Shown here: in pieces, positions 1-5,592 of the stretch
Numbering within the stretch: position 1 is the first letter of the stretch
Layout: each line of letters begins with the position of its first letter
Program-made: the position numbers and the translations under genes
NCBI GenBank assembly: GCA_016280485.1
Contig: JAEEGU010000107.1
Coordinates: forward strand, 1-10,065
Length of the DNA stretch: 10,065 nt
Reading direction: 5' to 3'
From: Bacillota bacterium
Lineage (GTDB): Bacteria > Bacillota > Clostridia > Peptostreptococcales > Anaerovoracaceae
Notes under the pieces: generated by a model
Database searches by the model: none
Seen by the model: only the letters and a program-made list of their open reading frames with translations
Told to the model about the DNA's origin: nothing

Positions 1-307
1 CATGCACGATAGATATCTCTCTATCGAAAACGCAAAGTACATCTTCAACAACTGCAAGAACATCGGTGATGACCTCATCTTCAAAGAAGACGGTATCATG
101 CAGAAGCGTGCTCAGTTCGTTCTCGACGAAGCTGACAAGCTCCTCTCGCAGGTTAAGGCTGACGGCCTCTTCCACACTATCGAACAGGGTAAGTTCGGTG
201 GCGTAAAGAGAGCTCGTGACGGCGGAAAAGGTCTTGAAGGCGTTTGCGTAAAGGATGAACAGTACTTCAATCCATTCATTCCACTCATGTTAGGAGGTGC
301 AGAGTAA
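1..307 (+). CDS. kamD: Lysine 5,6-aminomutase alpha subunit, C-terminal part (5' truncated by window)
   Basis: This is the last ~101 codons of a gene whose start lies before the window; codons run in frame from base 2, so the ATG at 2 is an internal methionine. KamD is the large, PLP- and adenosylcobalamin-binding subunit of lysine 5,6-aminomutase, a cytoplasmic enzyme that moves the terminal amino group of D-lysine or L-beta-lysine by one carbon in anaerobic lysine fermentation. The assignment rests on the residues seen (for example MHDRYLSIENAKYIFNNC and the C-terminal NPFIPLMLGGAE) and, more strongly, on the clearly recognisable KamE directly after it. The stop TAA (305-307) shares one base with the kamE start (TAATG), and the kamE ribosome binding site lies within this gene, so the two subunits should be translated coupled. 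No catalytic residue can be checked in this fragment. Confidence 0.87.
   Translation, partial: MHDRYLSIENAKYIFNNCKNIGDDLIFKEDGIMQKRAQFVLDEADKLLSQVKADGLFHTIEQGKFGGVKRARDGGKGLEGVCVKDEQYFNPFIPLMLGGAE
292..297 (+). promoter_or_regulatory. Ribosome binding site of kamE, inside kamD
   Basis: A perfect AGGAGG lies 9 bases before the kamE ATG at 307 and within the last codons of kamD. It fixes the kamE start and supports coupled synthesis of the two subunits. Confidence 0.8.
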
Positions 308-1101
308 TGTCAAATTGTTGCACAACAACCGCATCTACAACCGTAGATTTAACTAAAGTAAAGCCTTACGGCGACACCATGAACGACGGAAAGATGGAAA
401 TCGCATTTTCTCTTCCTGTACCTTATGGTGAAGAGGCCGAAGAAGCGGCAAAGCAGCTCTTAAAGCAGATGGGCATGACTGAGCCAAGCGTTACCTATTC
501 CAAGGACATGGGTGGCGGCTTCACCTTCTTCGTATGCTATGCAGCATGTCAGCAGACCGTTGACTTCACCAACATCCACGTAACAAAGGTTGAAGGCGAG
601 GTCATGGACCGTGTTGAATGCGGCGAATATATTGAAAAGAACATCAAGAGACCTGTAGTAATCGTAGGTGCTTCCACAGGTTCCGACGCTCATACCGTAG
701 GTATCGACGCTATCATGAACATGAAGGGCTTCCACGGCCACTTCGGTCTCGAGAGATTCAAAAATGTAGAAGCTTACAACTATGGTTCACAGGTTCCTAA
801 CGAAGAGCTCATCGCGCACGCTATCGAAAAGAATGCCGATGCAATCCTGGTTTCCCAGACTGTAACTCAGAAGGATATCCACATCATGAACCTTACCAAC
901 ATGGTAGAGCTTCTCGAAGCTGAGGGAATCCGCGACAAGGTACTCCTCATCTGCGGCGGCCCTCGTATTTCTCACGAGCTTGCTCAGGAACTTGGTTATG
1001 ATGCAGGTTTCGGACCTCACAAGTATGCAGAGCATGTAGCTTCATTTATCATCACAGAAATTGTGAAGAGAGGTTGGCAGAAGAAAGAGCCGCTTAAATA
1101 A
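307..1101 (+). CDS. kamE: Lysine 5,6-aminomutase beta subunit (cobalamin-binding)
   Basis: A 264-residue protein, close to the usual KamE length. It binds adenosylcobalamin and carries the lysine that links covalently to PLP; together with KamD it converts beta-lysine to 3,5-diaminohexanoate in lysine fermentation. The N-terminal ~110 residues are the dimerisation part and the rest is a B12-binding Rossmann-like domain. The base-off/His-on motif DxHxxG is seen as DAHTVG (residues 127-132, cobalt ligand H129). Eleven residues on, in GIDAIMNMKG, is K140; its spacing from the histidine matches H133/K144 of the Clostridium sticklandii enzyme, so K140 is the expected PLP lysine. GGPRIS (217-222) fits the late B12-domain glycine loop. 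The start is set by AGGAGG at 292-297 and the one-base overlap with kamD. The N-terminus is rich in Cys, Thr and Ser (MSNCCTTTAS), of no known meaning. Confidence 0.95.
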   Translation: MSNCCTTTASTTVDLTKVKPYGDTMNDGKMEIAFSLPVPYGEEAEEAAKQLLKQMGMTEPSVTYSKDMGGGFTFFVCYAACQQTVDFTNIHVTKVEGEVMDRVECGEYIEKNIKRPVVIVGASTGSDAHTVGIDAIMNMKGFHGHFGLERFKNVEAYNYGSQVPNEELIAHAIEKNADAILVSQTVTQKDIHIMNLTNMVELLEAEGIRDKVLLICGGPRISHELAQELGYDAGFGPHKYAEHVASFIITEIVKRGWQKKEPLK

Positions 1102-1173
1102 GCTTGCTCTAATTTGCCACTCGCCTTCATGATATAAAAAATAATCTAAGTTGTTAAGAAAGGACATATTATC

Positions 1174-1908
1174 ATGATTAACAAAATCAGAACTGCTGAT
1201 GAAGCGGTTGCCGGCATCAAAGACGGTATGACGATAATGGTCGGCGGATTCCTCGGAACAGGTACGCCTGAAATCCTGATTGATGCTCTCGTAAAGAAGG
1301 GTGTTAAGCACCTCACAGTTATCGCTAACGATGGTGGACTCCCTGCAGCAGCAACAGGTACAACTGACCGTGGCGTAGCAAAGCTTCTTACGGCAGGCAT
1401 GGTTGATCATATCATAGCATCACACGTTGGTATGAATCCTTACATCGGCGATCACATGGCAGACGGCACACTCCAGTGCACACTTTTCCCACAGGGCTCC
1501 CTTGCTGAAAAGATCAGAGCAGGCGGCGTAGGCCTCGGCGGCGTACTCACTCCTACAGGCGTTGGTACACTTATCGAGACAGGCGAAAAGATTCCTATCG
1601 GCGACAGAGAAATCTCCATTTCCGAGCCAAAGGAAACCATCAAGATCGACGGAAAGCTTTATCTCTTAGAGAAACCGCTCCGCGCAGATTACGCTCTCTG
1701 CAGAGCTTCCATCTGTGACGAGTACGGCAACTTTACTTGCTACAAGGCAACTAAGAACTTCAATGCAGTTATGGCAAAGGCAGCTGATACCGTTATTCTC
1801 GCATCCGAAAAGATCGTTAATATCGGCGAGCATCATGTAGATACTTTCCACCATGCCGGCGTTTATGTTGATTATATTGTAGGAGGCGAAAAACCATGGC
1901 AGATTTAA
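1174..1908 (+). CDS. atoD: Acetate/butyrate-acetoacetate CoA-transferase, alpha subunit
   Basis: A family I CoA-transferase subunit A of 244 residues. With AtoA it exchanges CoA between an acyl-CoA and a free acid; next to kamDE the likely reaction is butyryl-CoA plus acetoacetate giving butyrate plus acetoacetyl-CoA, which closes the lysine-to-butyrate pathway (substrate inferred from context). The family signature is seen as DG..IMVGGFLGTGTP (residues 17-32), followed by the conserved RAGGVGLGG and TPTGVGT segments (116-132). The protein is about 25 residues longer than typical 217-220-residue members; much of the extra length appears to lie around residues 137-158, before DGKLYLLEKPL. The start has AAGAAAGGA (1156-1164) upstream. 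The 72 bases after kamE hold no clear terminator or strong promoter, so co-transcription with kam is plausible. The 3' end overlaps atoA by 13 bases. Confidence 0.93.
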   Translation: MINKIRTADEAVAGIKDGMTIMVGGFLGTGTPEILIDALVKKGVKHLTVIANDGGLPAAATGTTDRGVAKLLTAGMVDHIIASHVGMNPYIGDHMADGTLQCTLFPQGSLAEKIRAGGVGLGGVLTPTGVGTLIETGEKIPIGDREISISEPKETIKIDGKLYLLEKPLRADYALCRASICDEYGNFTCYKATKNFNAVMAKAADTVILASEKIVNIGEHHVDTFHHAGVYVDYIVGGEKPWQI

Positions 1909-2555
1909 AAGCAAGAATTGCAAAAAGAACAGCTCAGGAATTCCACGACGGAGACGTAGTTAACCTCGGTATCGGTCTTCCGACTATGGTAGCTGATTAC
2001 ATCCCTGATGATATTGACATTATTCTTCACTCCGAGAACGGCTTCACAGGCCTTGCAGGCGCTGCAGAGCCGGGCAAAGAGGACGTTGACGTTATCAATT
2101 CCGGCGGCGGCTATGTAACTCACGTTGATCACGGTAACTTCTTCGGTTCCGAAGAGTCCTTCTCCATCGTAAGAGGCGGACACGTTGACGCAACAGTTCT
2201 CGGCGCTATGGAAGTAGACGACAAGGGTAACCTCGCAAACTGGATCGTACCGGGCAAGATGGTTGCAGGTATGGGCGGTGCTATGGACCTCGTAGTAGGC
2301 GCAAAGAAGGTTATCATCGCTATGCTCCACACGCAGAAGGGCAAGCACAAGATCTTAAAGGAGTGCACACTTCCGCTCACAGCAAAGAATGTTGTTAACA
2401 TGATTATCACTGAGATGGGTGTTATGGAAGTAACAGACAAGGGCCTCGTTCTTACAGAGCGCTATGCTGATTACTCCGTAGACGACATCAAGGCTGCTAC
2501 AGGCTGCGACCTCATCATCGCAGACAACCTCAAGGTTAACCCTGTAGAAGAGTAA
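1896..2555 (+). CDS. atoA: Acetate/butyrate-acetoacetate CoA-transferase, beta subunit
   Basis: A family I CoA-transferase subunit B, 219 residues, the normal length. This subunit carries the catalytic glutamate that forms the enzyme-CoA thioester: it is seen as E47 in the signature LHSENGFTG (residues 44-52). Glycine-rich segments after it (GGAMDLVVGAKKVIIAM, 127-143) also fit the family. Start at 1896 is set by the strong GTAGGAGGCG at about 1880-1889, which lies inside atoD; the reading frames overlap by 13 bases, so the subunits are coupled. Two stop codons stand in tandem (TAATAA, 2553-2558) and a strong terminator follows at 2572. The same GTAGGAGGCGAA leader is used by the araC-type gene at 5593. 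Confidence 0.95.
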   Translation: MADLKARIAKRTAQEFHDGDVVNLGIGLPTMVADYIPDDIDIILHSENGFTGLAGAAEPGKEDVDVINSGGGYVTHVDHGNFFGSEESFSIVRGGHVDATVLGAMEVDDKGNLANWIVPGKMVAGMGGAMDLVVGAKKVIIAMLHTQKGKHKILKECTLPLTAKNVVNMIITEMGVMEVTDKGLVLTERYADYSVDDIKAATGCDLIIADNLKVNPVEE

Positions 2556-2571
2556 TAAAGGCAAACAAAAT

Positions 2572-2603
2572 CCGCTTCGGGGCTATGCTCCGGAGCGGTT
2601 TTT
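2572..2603 (+). terminator. Intrinsic terminator of the kam-ato operon, possibly bidirectional
   Basis: Bases 2572-2583 pair with 2587-2598 in an uninterrupted 12-bp stem (G-T wobbles at 2577/2593 and 2581/2589) with a three-base TAT loop, followed by TTTTT ATTT. It begins 16 bases after the atoA stop. On the minus strand the same stem is followed by TTTTGTTTG, so it may also end the convergent EamA transcript. Confidence 0.9.
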
Positions 2604-2633
2604 ATTTGTGCTATTAAAGTGCCGGCCTTTTGT

Positions 2634-3569
2634 TTAGCCTTCCCCTTGAGGGGAAGGTGGCACGATAGTGCCGGATGAGGTGCGCAAGTTAAGGTAACTT
2701 GCCACCAGCACCAGTCCGATGCCGAGGAAGCAGTTCCACGTGAGGCTTTCCCTAAGCACGATGACCGATAGAAGCGGTGCAATTGCAATCTTGAGGAAGA
2801 ACGAAATCGCGCTTGTCTGCACGCCGGCATGCTTTATGGTGAGGAACATGAAGAGGTAGCCGCCGCCCGTCACCACGATTCCGGCATAGAACATGACGGG
2901 AAGGTTGTCAGAAAGGCCCACAAAGAGCGGCCTGTCTGTTATAAGAATAAAGATGAGCTGCAAAATCGCTCCGGCGTAGAGGCTGCCTACTGCCTGTGTG
3001 ATAGAGCCGATCCGCTTTCCCGCAAACTTTCCGATGACGGTGTAAAGCCCGAAAAGCATGGCGCCAAAGAGCACCATCAGCGCGCCCGCAAGGGTGTTTC
3101 CGGGCTGCATGTCCCACGGGCATATCATGAAGAGCAGCCCCAGGAGTGCTATGAAAAGATAGCCCACCTTGCTCTTTGTCATTCGTTCCCCGGCGAGGAA
3201 GTGTGCCGAGACCATGGAAAACATTCCGTTCGTCCCGAGGATTACCGCTGCCGTCGCCGCATTCGAGCGGATGATGCCGGCCTGCGCGATACCCATCGAC
3301 AGAGGGACGCAGATTGCGCCTGCAGCGATTATAATCAATATGTCGCGGGCTGTAATCCTTTGCAGAGGAATGCCCGCCTTTGCCGCGTTTTTGCGCCTCT
3401 CTCGCTGCTCGCCGATAGCAATCGGCAAAATGAAGGTCGGCCCTATGAGGAAACGCCAGAAGGTGAACTGGTACGGGTCCAGATTGTTGCCCGCGATTTT
3501 TCCCGAAATCTCAAGCGTACCAAAGCACAGAGCCGTCATTATGAGATAAAACAATACTTTTTTGTTCAT
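2634..3569 (-). CDS. EamA/DMT-superfamily permease
   Basis: A membrane protein of 311 residues in the drug/metabolite transporter superfamily, made of two EamA repeats with about ten hydrophobic segments in all. Family traits seen are the N-terminal CFGTLEISGKIAG, FWRFLIGP in the second segment, a long run ending IIRSNAATAAVILGTNGMFS (split here by a loop), and the second repeat with FLKIAIAPLLSVIVLRE. Such proteins export amino acids, purines or other metabolites; the substrate cannot be read from sequence. I start it at 3569 (MNKKVLFYL): the open frame continues upstream, but that part would overlap the preceding gene and has no membrane character. A GGGAGG at 3584-3589 is 14 bases upstream, a little far. 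It begins 22 bases after the alaX-type stop, so the two are probably co-transcribed. The last ~15 residues (TSSGTIVPPSPQGEG) and the stop come from the hairpin repeat, so the native C-terminus was replaced or extended. Confidence 0.85.
   Translation of the reverse strand: MNKKVLFYLIMTALCFGTLEISGKIAGNNLDPYQFTFWRFLIGPTFILPIAIGEQRERRKNAAKAGIPLQRITARDILIIIAAGAICVPLSMGIAQAGIIRSNAATAAVILGTNGMFSMVSAHFLAGERMTKSKVGYLFIALLGLLFMICPWDMQPGNTLAGALMVLFGAMLFGLYTVIGKFAGKRIGSITQAVGSLYAGAILQLIFILITDRPLFVGLSDNLPVMFYAGIVVTGGGYLFMFLTIKHAGVQTSAISFFLKIAIAPLLSVIVLRESLTWNCFLGIGLVLVASYLNLRTSSGTIVPPSPQGEG
2636..2682. repeat. Dispersed double-hairpin repeat of the type common in gut Clostridia
   Basis: Two perfect hairpins stand next to each other: CCTTCCCC-TTGA-GGGGAAGG (2638-2657, 8-bp stem) and GGCAC-GATA-GTGCC (2659-2672, 5-bp stem), followed by GGATGAGGTG. 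I recall near-identical elements (a pyrimidine/purine hairpin, a second short variable hairpin, then GGATGAGG) scattered in many genomes of gut Clostridia; this is memory, not a search. Only one copy is in the window. Read on the minus strand it forms the end of the EamA gene. A further inverted repeat, GCAAGTT-aaggt-AACTTGC, is at 2684-2702, just inside the gene. Confidence 0.7.
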
Positions 3570-3591
3570 ATTATATGGTGATGCCTCCCGT

Positions 3592-4941
3592 CTACGACAG
3601 CAGTCTGCTGGTGGTGCCGCCGCCTGAGACCTGTGTGTCTTCATATTTGCCGAGGAGGTGCGTCTTTAAGAGCGTGATGAACATGTCCATGCTGTCCTCG
3701 TCCGGGAATATCGCGCGCGCGGAGGTATTTCTGCCGCCGCCCTTGCCGCCGTATATGCCGGCGTTGTCCTTTACAAGCTTGCTGCAATCGGCGTTGACAC
3801 CGTTTGAAAGCAGTACGCAGGTCTTGTTCGGGCGCGATACGAGTATCAAAAGGAACGGAATGTAGGACGCGTCCAGGAGCTTTCCTATTTCAAACAGATC
3901 GTCCACCTGCAAATCGTTGAACTCGCGCGTAAAGATGCGTGAATTGAGAACGCTCAGCGTTTCCACCTCCGCCATCGTCTTGAAGAATATGTCGAGGCTG
4001 TATGCGCGCTCGCTGATGACGGAATGCTTTAACCGGTATAATTCGTCTCTGACCGCCTGAACCTTTGCGTCATCGCGTTTTAGGAGCTCGTAGATAGTGT
4101 CTGTGGTGGCCGAGAGTCTGCCCGCCATGTGCGAGAAGAAATCGTGCTTGAACTCGTAGTCGAGATAAGCCCTGCGGCCTGCTTCGCAGTAGACACGAAA
4201 CATGCCCTTGTTGACCTCCACCTTGTAGATTTTGATAAGCCCCACCTGTCCGGCTGTGGAAGGGTGTGTGCCGCAGCATGCCACGCAGTCTGCCGCATTC
4301 TCGATGCTGCCGACGCACACAATCGAGATGTCCTTTTCTATTGCAAGCTTTTTGCGAAGAGGCAGCCCATCGCACTCTGCTGCAGTGGCGTAGACTCTGC
4401 GAATCACCGGCGCGTTTGACCAGATGACCTCGTTTGCGCACAGCTCCGCGTGCTTGCACATGTCAAAGGTAAGCTCCGTGTATTCGGGCATCTCTTCGAG
4501 AGAGATGTCGATTGTCATGTAGTCCTCGCCCATGTGGAAGCCTCTGTTTACGCCGCCGTACTCGCGGTAGAAGATGCCGGAGAGGATGTGCTCGCCGCAG
4601 TGGCGCTGCATGTTGTCAAAGCGTCTGTCCCAGTCTATTTCAAGCGAAACCTCTGCGCCTGCAGTGAGCTTTTTAAGAGCCGCATCGCGATCTTCCGGGG
4701 AAGCAAAGGAAAGCTCGTGGTAGACCTGATCCTTGTCCTCATGAACATCTGAGACCTCACAAACAGTGTCGCCTGCGGTGATTTTCCCAAGGTCGCAGCT
4801 CTGGCCGCCGCCTGTTGGGAAAAAGATTGTTTTATCAAGCTCGAGCGTGATGCCGGTGTCGCCTTTAGCCTCGGCTTTGGTCACGTTCGCATTTGCGGTT
4901 TTTGCATATAAATCGTCGTAGAAAATCTTGTCTGTTCTCAT
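3592..4941 (-). CDS. alaX: Alanyl-tRNA editing protein, AlaX type with C-terminal DHHA1 domain
   Basis: A 449-residue protein related to the editing half of alanyl-tRNA synthetase. Such proteins hydrolyse mischarged Ser- or Gly-tRNA(Ala) in trans, protecting translation fidelity. From the 4941 start it shows FPTGGGQ (residues 42-47), the zinc motif HCGEH (114-118, HxxxH), the second zinc motif CCGTH (222-226, CxxxH), and near the C-terminus GGKGGGR (398-404) of the DHHA1 domain, which in AlaRS contacts tRNA. All four zinc ligands are present, so it should be active. No aminoacylation domain is present. The frame is open up to 5001, but MRTDKIFYD at 4941 has GGAG four bases upstream (4946-4949) and the earlier 20 residues would cover the likely promoter, so I chose 4941. 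It is the first gene of a two-gene minus-strand unit with the EamA permease. Confidence 0.9.
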   Translation of the reverse strand: MRTDKIFYDDLYAKTANANVTKAEAKGDTGITLELDKTIFFPTGGGQSCDLGKITAGDTVCEVSDVHEDKDQVYHELSFASPEDRDAALKKLTAGAEVSLEIDWDRRFDNMQRHCGEHILSGIFYREYGGVNRGFHMGEDYMTIDISLEEMPEYTELTFDMCKHAELCANEVIWSNAPVIRRVYATAAECDGLPLRKKLAIEKDISIVCVGSIENAADCVACCGTHPSTAGQVGLIKIYKVEVNKGMFRVYCEAGRRAYLDYEFKHDFFSHMAGRLSATTDTIYELLKRDDAKVQAVRDELYRLKHSVISERAYSLDIFFKTMAEVETLSVLNSRIFTREFNDLQVDDLFEIGKLLDASYIPFLLILVSRPNKTCVLLSNGVNADCSKLVKDNAGIYGGKGGGRNTSARAIFPDEDSMDMFITLLKTHLLGKYEDTQVSGGGTTSRLLS

Positions 4942-4983
4942 TTTTCTCCATACCTCAAATTTGTACATATAAAATCTAAAAAT

Positions 4984-4992
4984 AGTATACCA
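4984..4992 (-). promoter_or_regulatory. Candidate extended -10 promoter for the alaX-type gene
   Basis: On the minus strand the sequence reads TGGTATACT, which is an extended -10 (TGn followed by TATACT at 4984-4989). I find no good -35 at the expected distance, so this is tentative. It would give a leader of roughly 35 bases before the ATG at 4941. Confidence 0.35.
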
Positions 4993-5030
4993 CAATTGCA
5001 AAACTTATGGTATGATAATATCAATTCGGT

Positions 5031-5061
5031 ACTAACTTGCGGTCAGACTTCGCAACTTAGT
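5031..5061. repeat. Imperfect 11-bp inverted repeat
   Basis: ACTAACTTGCG (5031-5041) and CGCAACTTAGT (5051-5061) are inverted copies with one mismatch, separated by 9 bases. There is no T-tract next to it, so it is not an intrinsic terminator; an operator or structured leader is possible. Confidence 0.65.
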
Positions 5062-5083
5062 GCAGACAAATTCCACCAAATTT

Positions 5084-5114
5084 AAAAGTGCAACAGAAAA
5101 TGGCTTGCACTTTT
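5084..5114. repeat. Perfect 10-bp inverted repeat
   Basis: AAAAGTGCAA (5084-5093) and TTGCACTTTT (5105-5114) are perfect inverted copies around 11 bases. An alternative pairing exists between GCAACA (5090-5095) and TGTTGC (5114-5119). The A- and T-rich arms resemble a bidirectional terminator, but no gene ends here on either strand. Confidence 0.7.
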
Positions 5115-5153
5115 GTTGCGTTTTCAACGATTAAAAAGTATTTTTATATTTTT

Positions 5154-5204
5154 GAGAAAATAGTAATGTTTTTCTCGGTATTTTTGCTGATTTGTAAAAA
5201 TACC
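5154..5204. repeat. Two back-to-back inverted repeats
   Basis: GAGAAAA (5154-5160) pairs with TTTTCTC (5170-5176), and directly after it GGTATTTTT (5177-5185) pairs perfectly with AAAAATACC (5196-5204). The arms are 7 and 9 bp with loops of 9 and 10 bases, in the same size class as the two inverted repeats upstream. Confidence 0.65.
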
Positions 5205-5256
5205 CCCATATTCATATAGGATTTAAATGGTAAATCGCTATTTTTAGCGGTCCGCT

Positions 5257-5471
5257 TTATCCTCAAAAAGACCTTGAAAAATATTATTAAAACTTGTGGA
5301 AAACTTGTGCTTGACTTTCCGGAATTTTCCGCTCAAAGCTGCAATTATCAACGTTTGAGGCCTGTCAACTTTTCCACAGGTGCCTGTGGGCAAAATTGTA
5401 TACAATCTCGCTTTTGGGTGTGGAAAACTGCTCGAAGTTTTGAAATTTAACAAGTTGTCCAGTGTTGAAAA
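5257..5471. promoter_or_regulatory. Cluster of DnaA-box-like 9-mers
   Basis: The 9-mer TTTTCCACA, which fits the relaxed DnaA-box consensus TTWTNCACA, occurs three times within 133 bp: minus strand 5295-5303, plus strand 5370-5378, minus strand 5419-5427. Weaker relatives flank them: TTATCCTCA (plus, 5257-5265, one mismatch to TTATCCACA), TTGCCCACA (minus, 5385-5393) and TTTTCAACA (minus, 5463-5471). The middle perfect site and the 5385 site form an inverted pair, CCACAGG-tg-CCTGTGG (5374-5389). The first perfect site lies in a direct repeat of AAAACTTGTG (5289-5298 and 5300-5309). DnaA binding is inference. Confidence 0.4.
5395..5406. promoter_or_regulatory. Perfect 12-bp palindrome, candidate operator
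   Basis: ATTGTATACAAT is its own reverse complement. Its GTATAC core fits the general pattern of GntR-family operators (GT-n-AC half sites), but no GntR-type regulator gene is in the window, so the binding protein is unknown. Confidence 0.4.
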
Positions 5472-5592
5472 CTAAATTTCAGACAATTCCAATCAGTTTA
5501 CATAAAACCCAAAAAACCGTATTACGAATACACTTTTTTTATACATACCGATGAATAAAAATCAAAAGTAAAATTTCGCGTAGGAGGCGAAC

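Larger units (their letters stand above)
4942..5592. other. Long AT-rich, hairpin-rich intergenic region between divergent genes
   Basis: About 650 bases without a credible gene, clearly richer in A and T than the flanking genes. It must hold the promoters of the alaX-type unit (leftward) and the araC-type unit (rightward). It contains, in order: an imperfect 11-bp inverted repeat (5031-5061), a perfect 10-bp one (5084-5114), two adjacent ones (5154-5176, 5177-5204), the 8-bp palindrome ATTTAAAT (5221-5228), a small hairpin CGCTA-tttt-TAGCG (5236-5249), three TTTTCCACA sites with weaker ones (5257-5471), and a 12-bp palindrome (5395-5406). A short minus-strand open frame at 5244-5453 has no ribosome binding site or coding character. 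No tRNA, T-box or known riboswitch was recognised here. Confidence 0.7.

Noticed and set aside
1102..1173. Terminator or promoter between kamE and atoD
   Set aside because: No stem with a T-tract and no convincing -35/-10 pair is visible in these 72 bases.
2829..3581. Plus-strand open frame of 250 codons
   Set aside because: It lies opposite the EamA gene, which has membrane-protein character; the product here is charged, low-quality sequence without family features.
3570..3644. Longer start for the EamA permease
   Set aside because: It would overlap the preceding gene and add 25 non-hydrophobic residues; MNKKVLFYL is a normal DMT start.
4070..4752. Several open frames opposite or out of frame with the AlaX-type gene
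   Set aside because: The AlaX frame holds all zinc and DHHA1 motifs; the others are shadows caused by its moderate GC content.
4942..5001. Longer start for the AlaX-type gene
   Set aside because: The extra 20 residues cover the candidate promoter and have no ribosome binding site as good as the one before 4941.
4942..5061. T-box leader for the AlaX-type gene
   Set aside because: No T-box sequence (GGTGGNACC type) is found on the minus strand before the gene.
5244..5453. Minus-strand open frame in the intergenic region
   Set aside because: No ribosome binding site and no recognisable protein character; it overlaps the inverted repeats and DnaA-box-like sites.
4942..5592. Calling this region oriC outright
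   Set aside because: The DnaA-box matches are suggestive, but gene context is not that of a clostridial origin and skew cannot be judged from one window.
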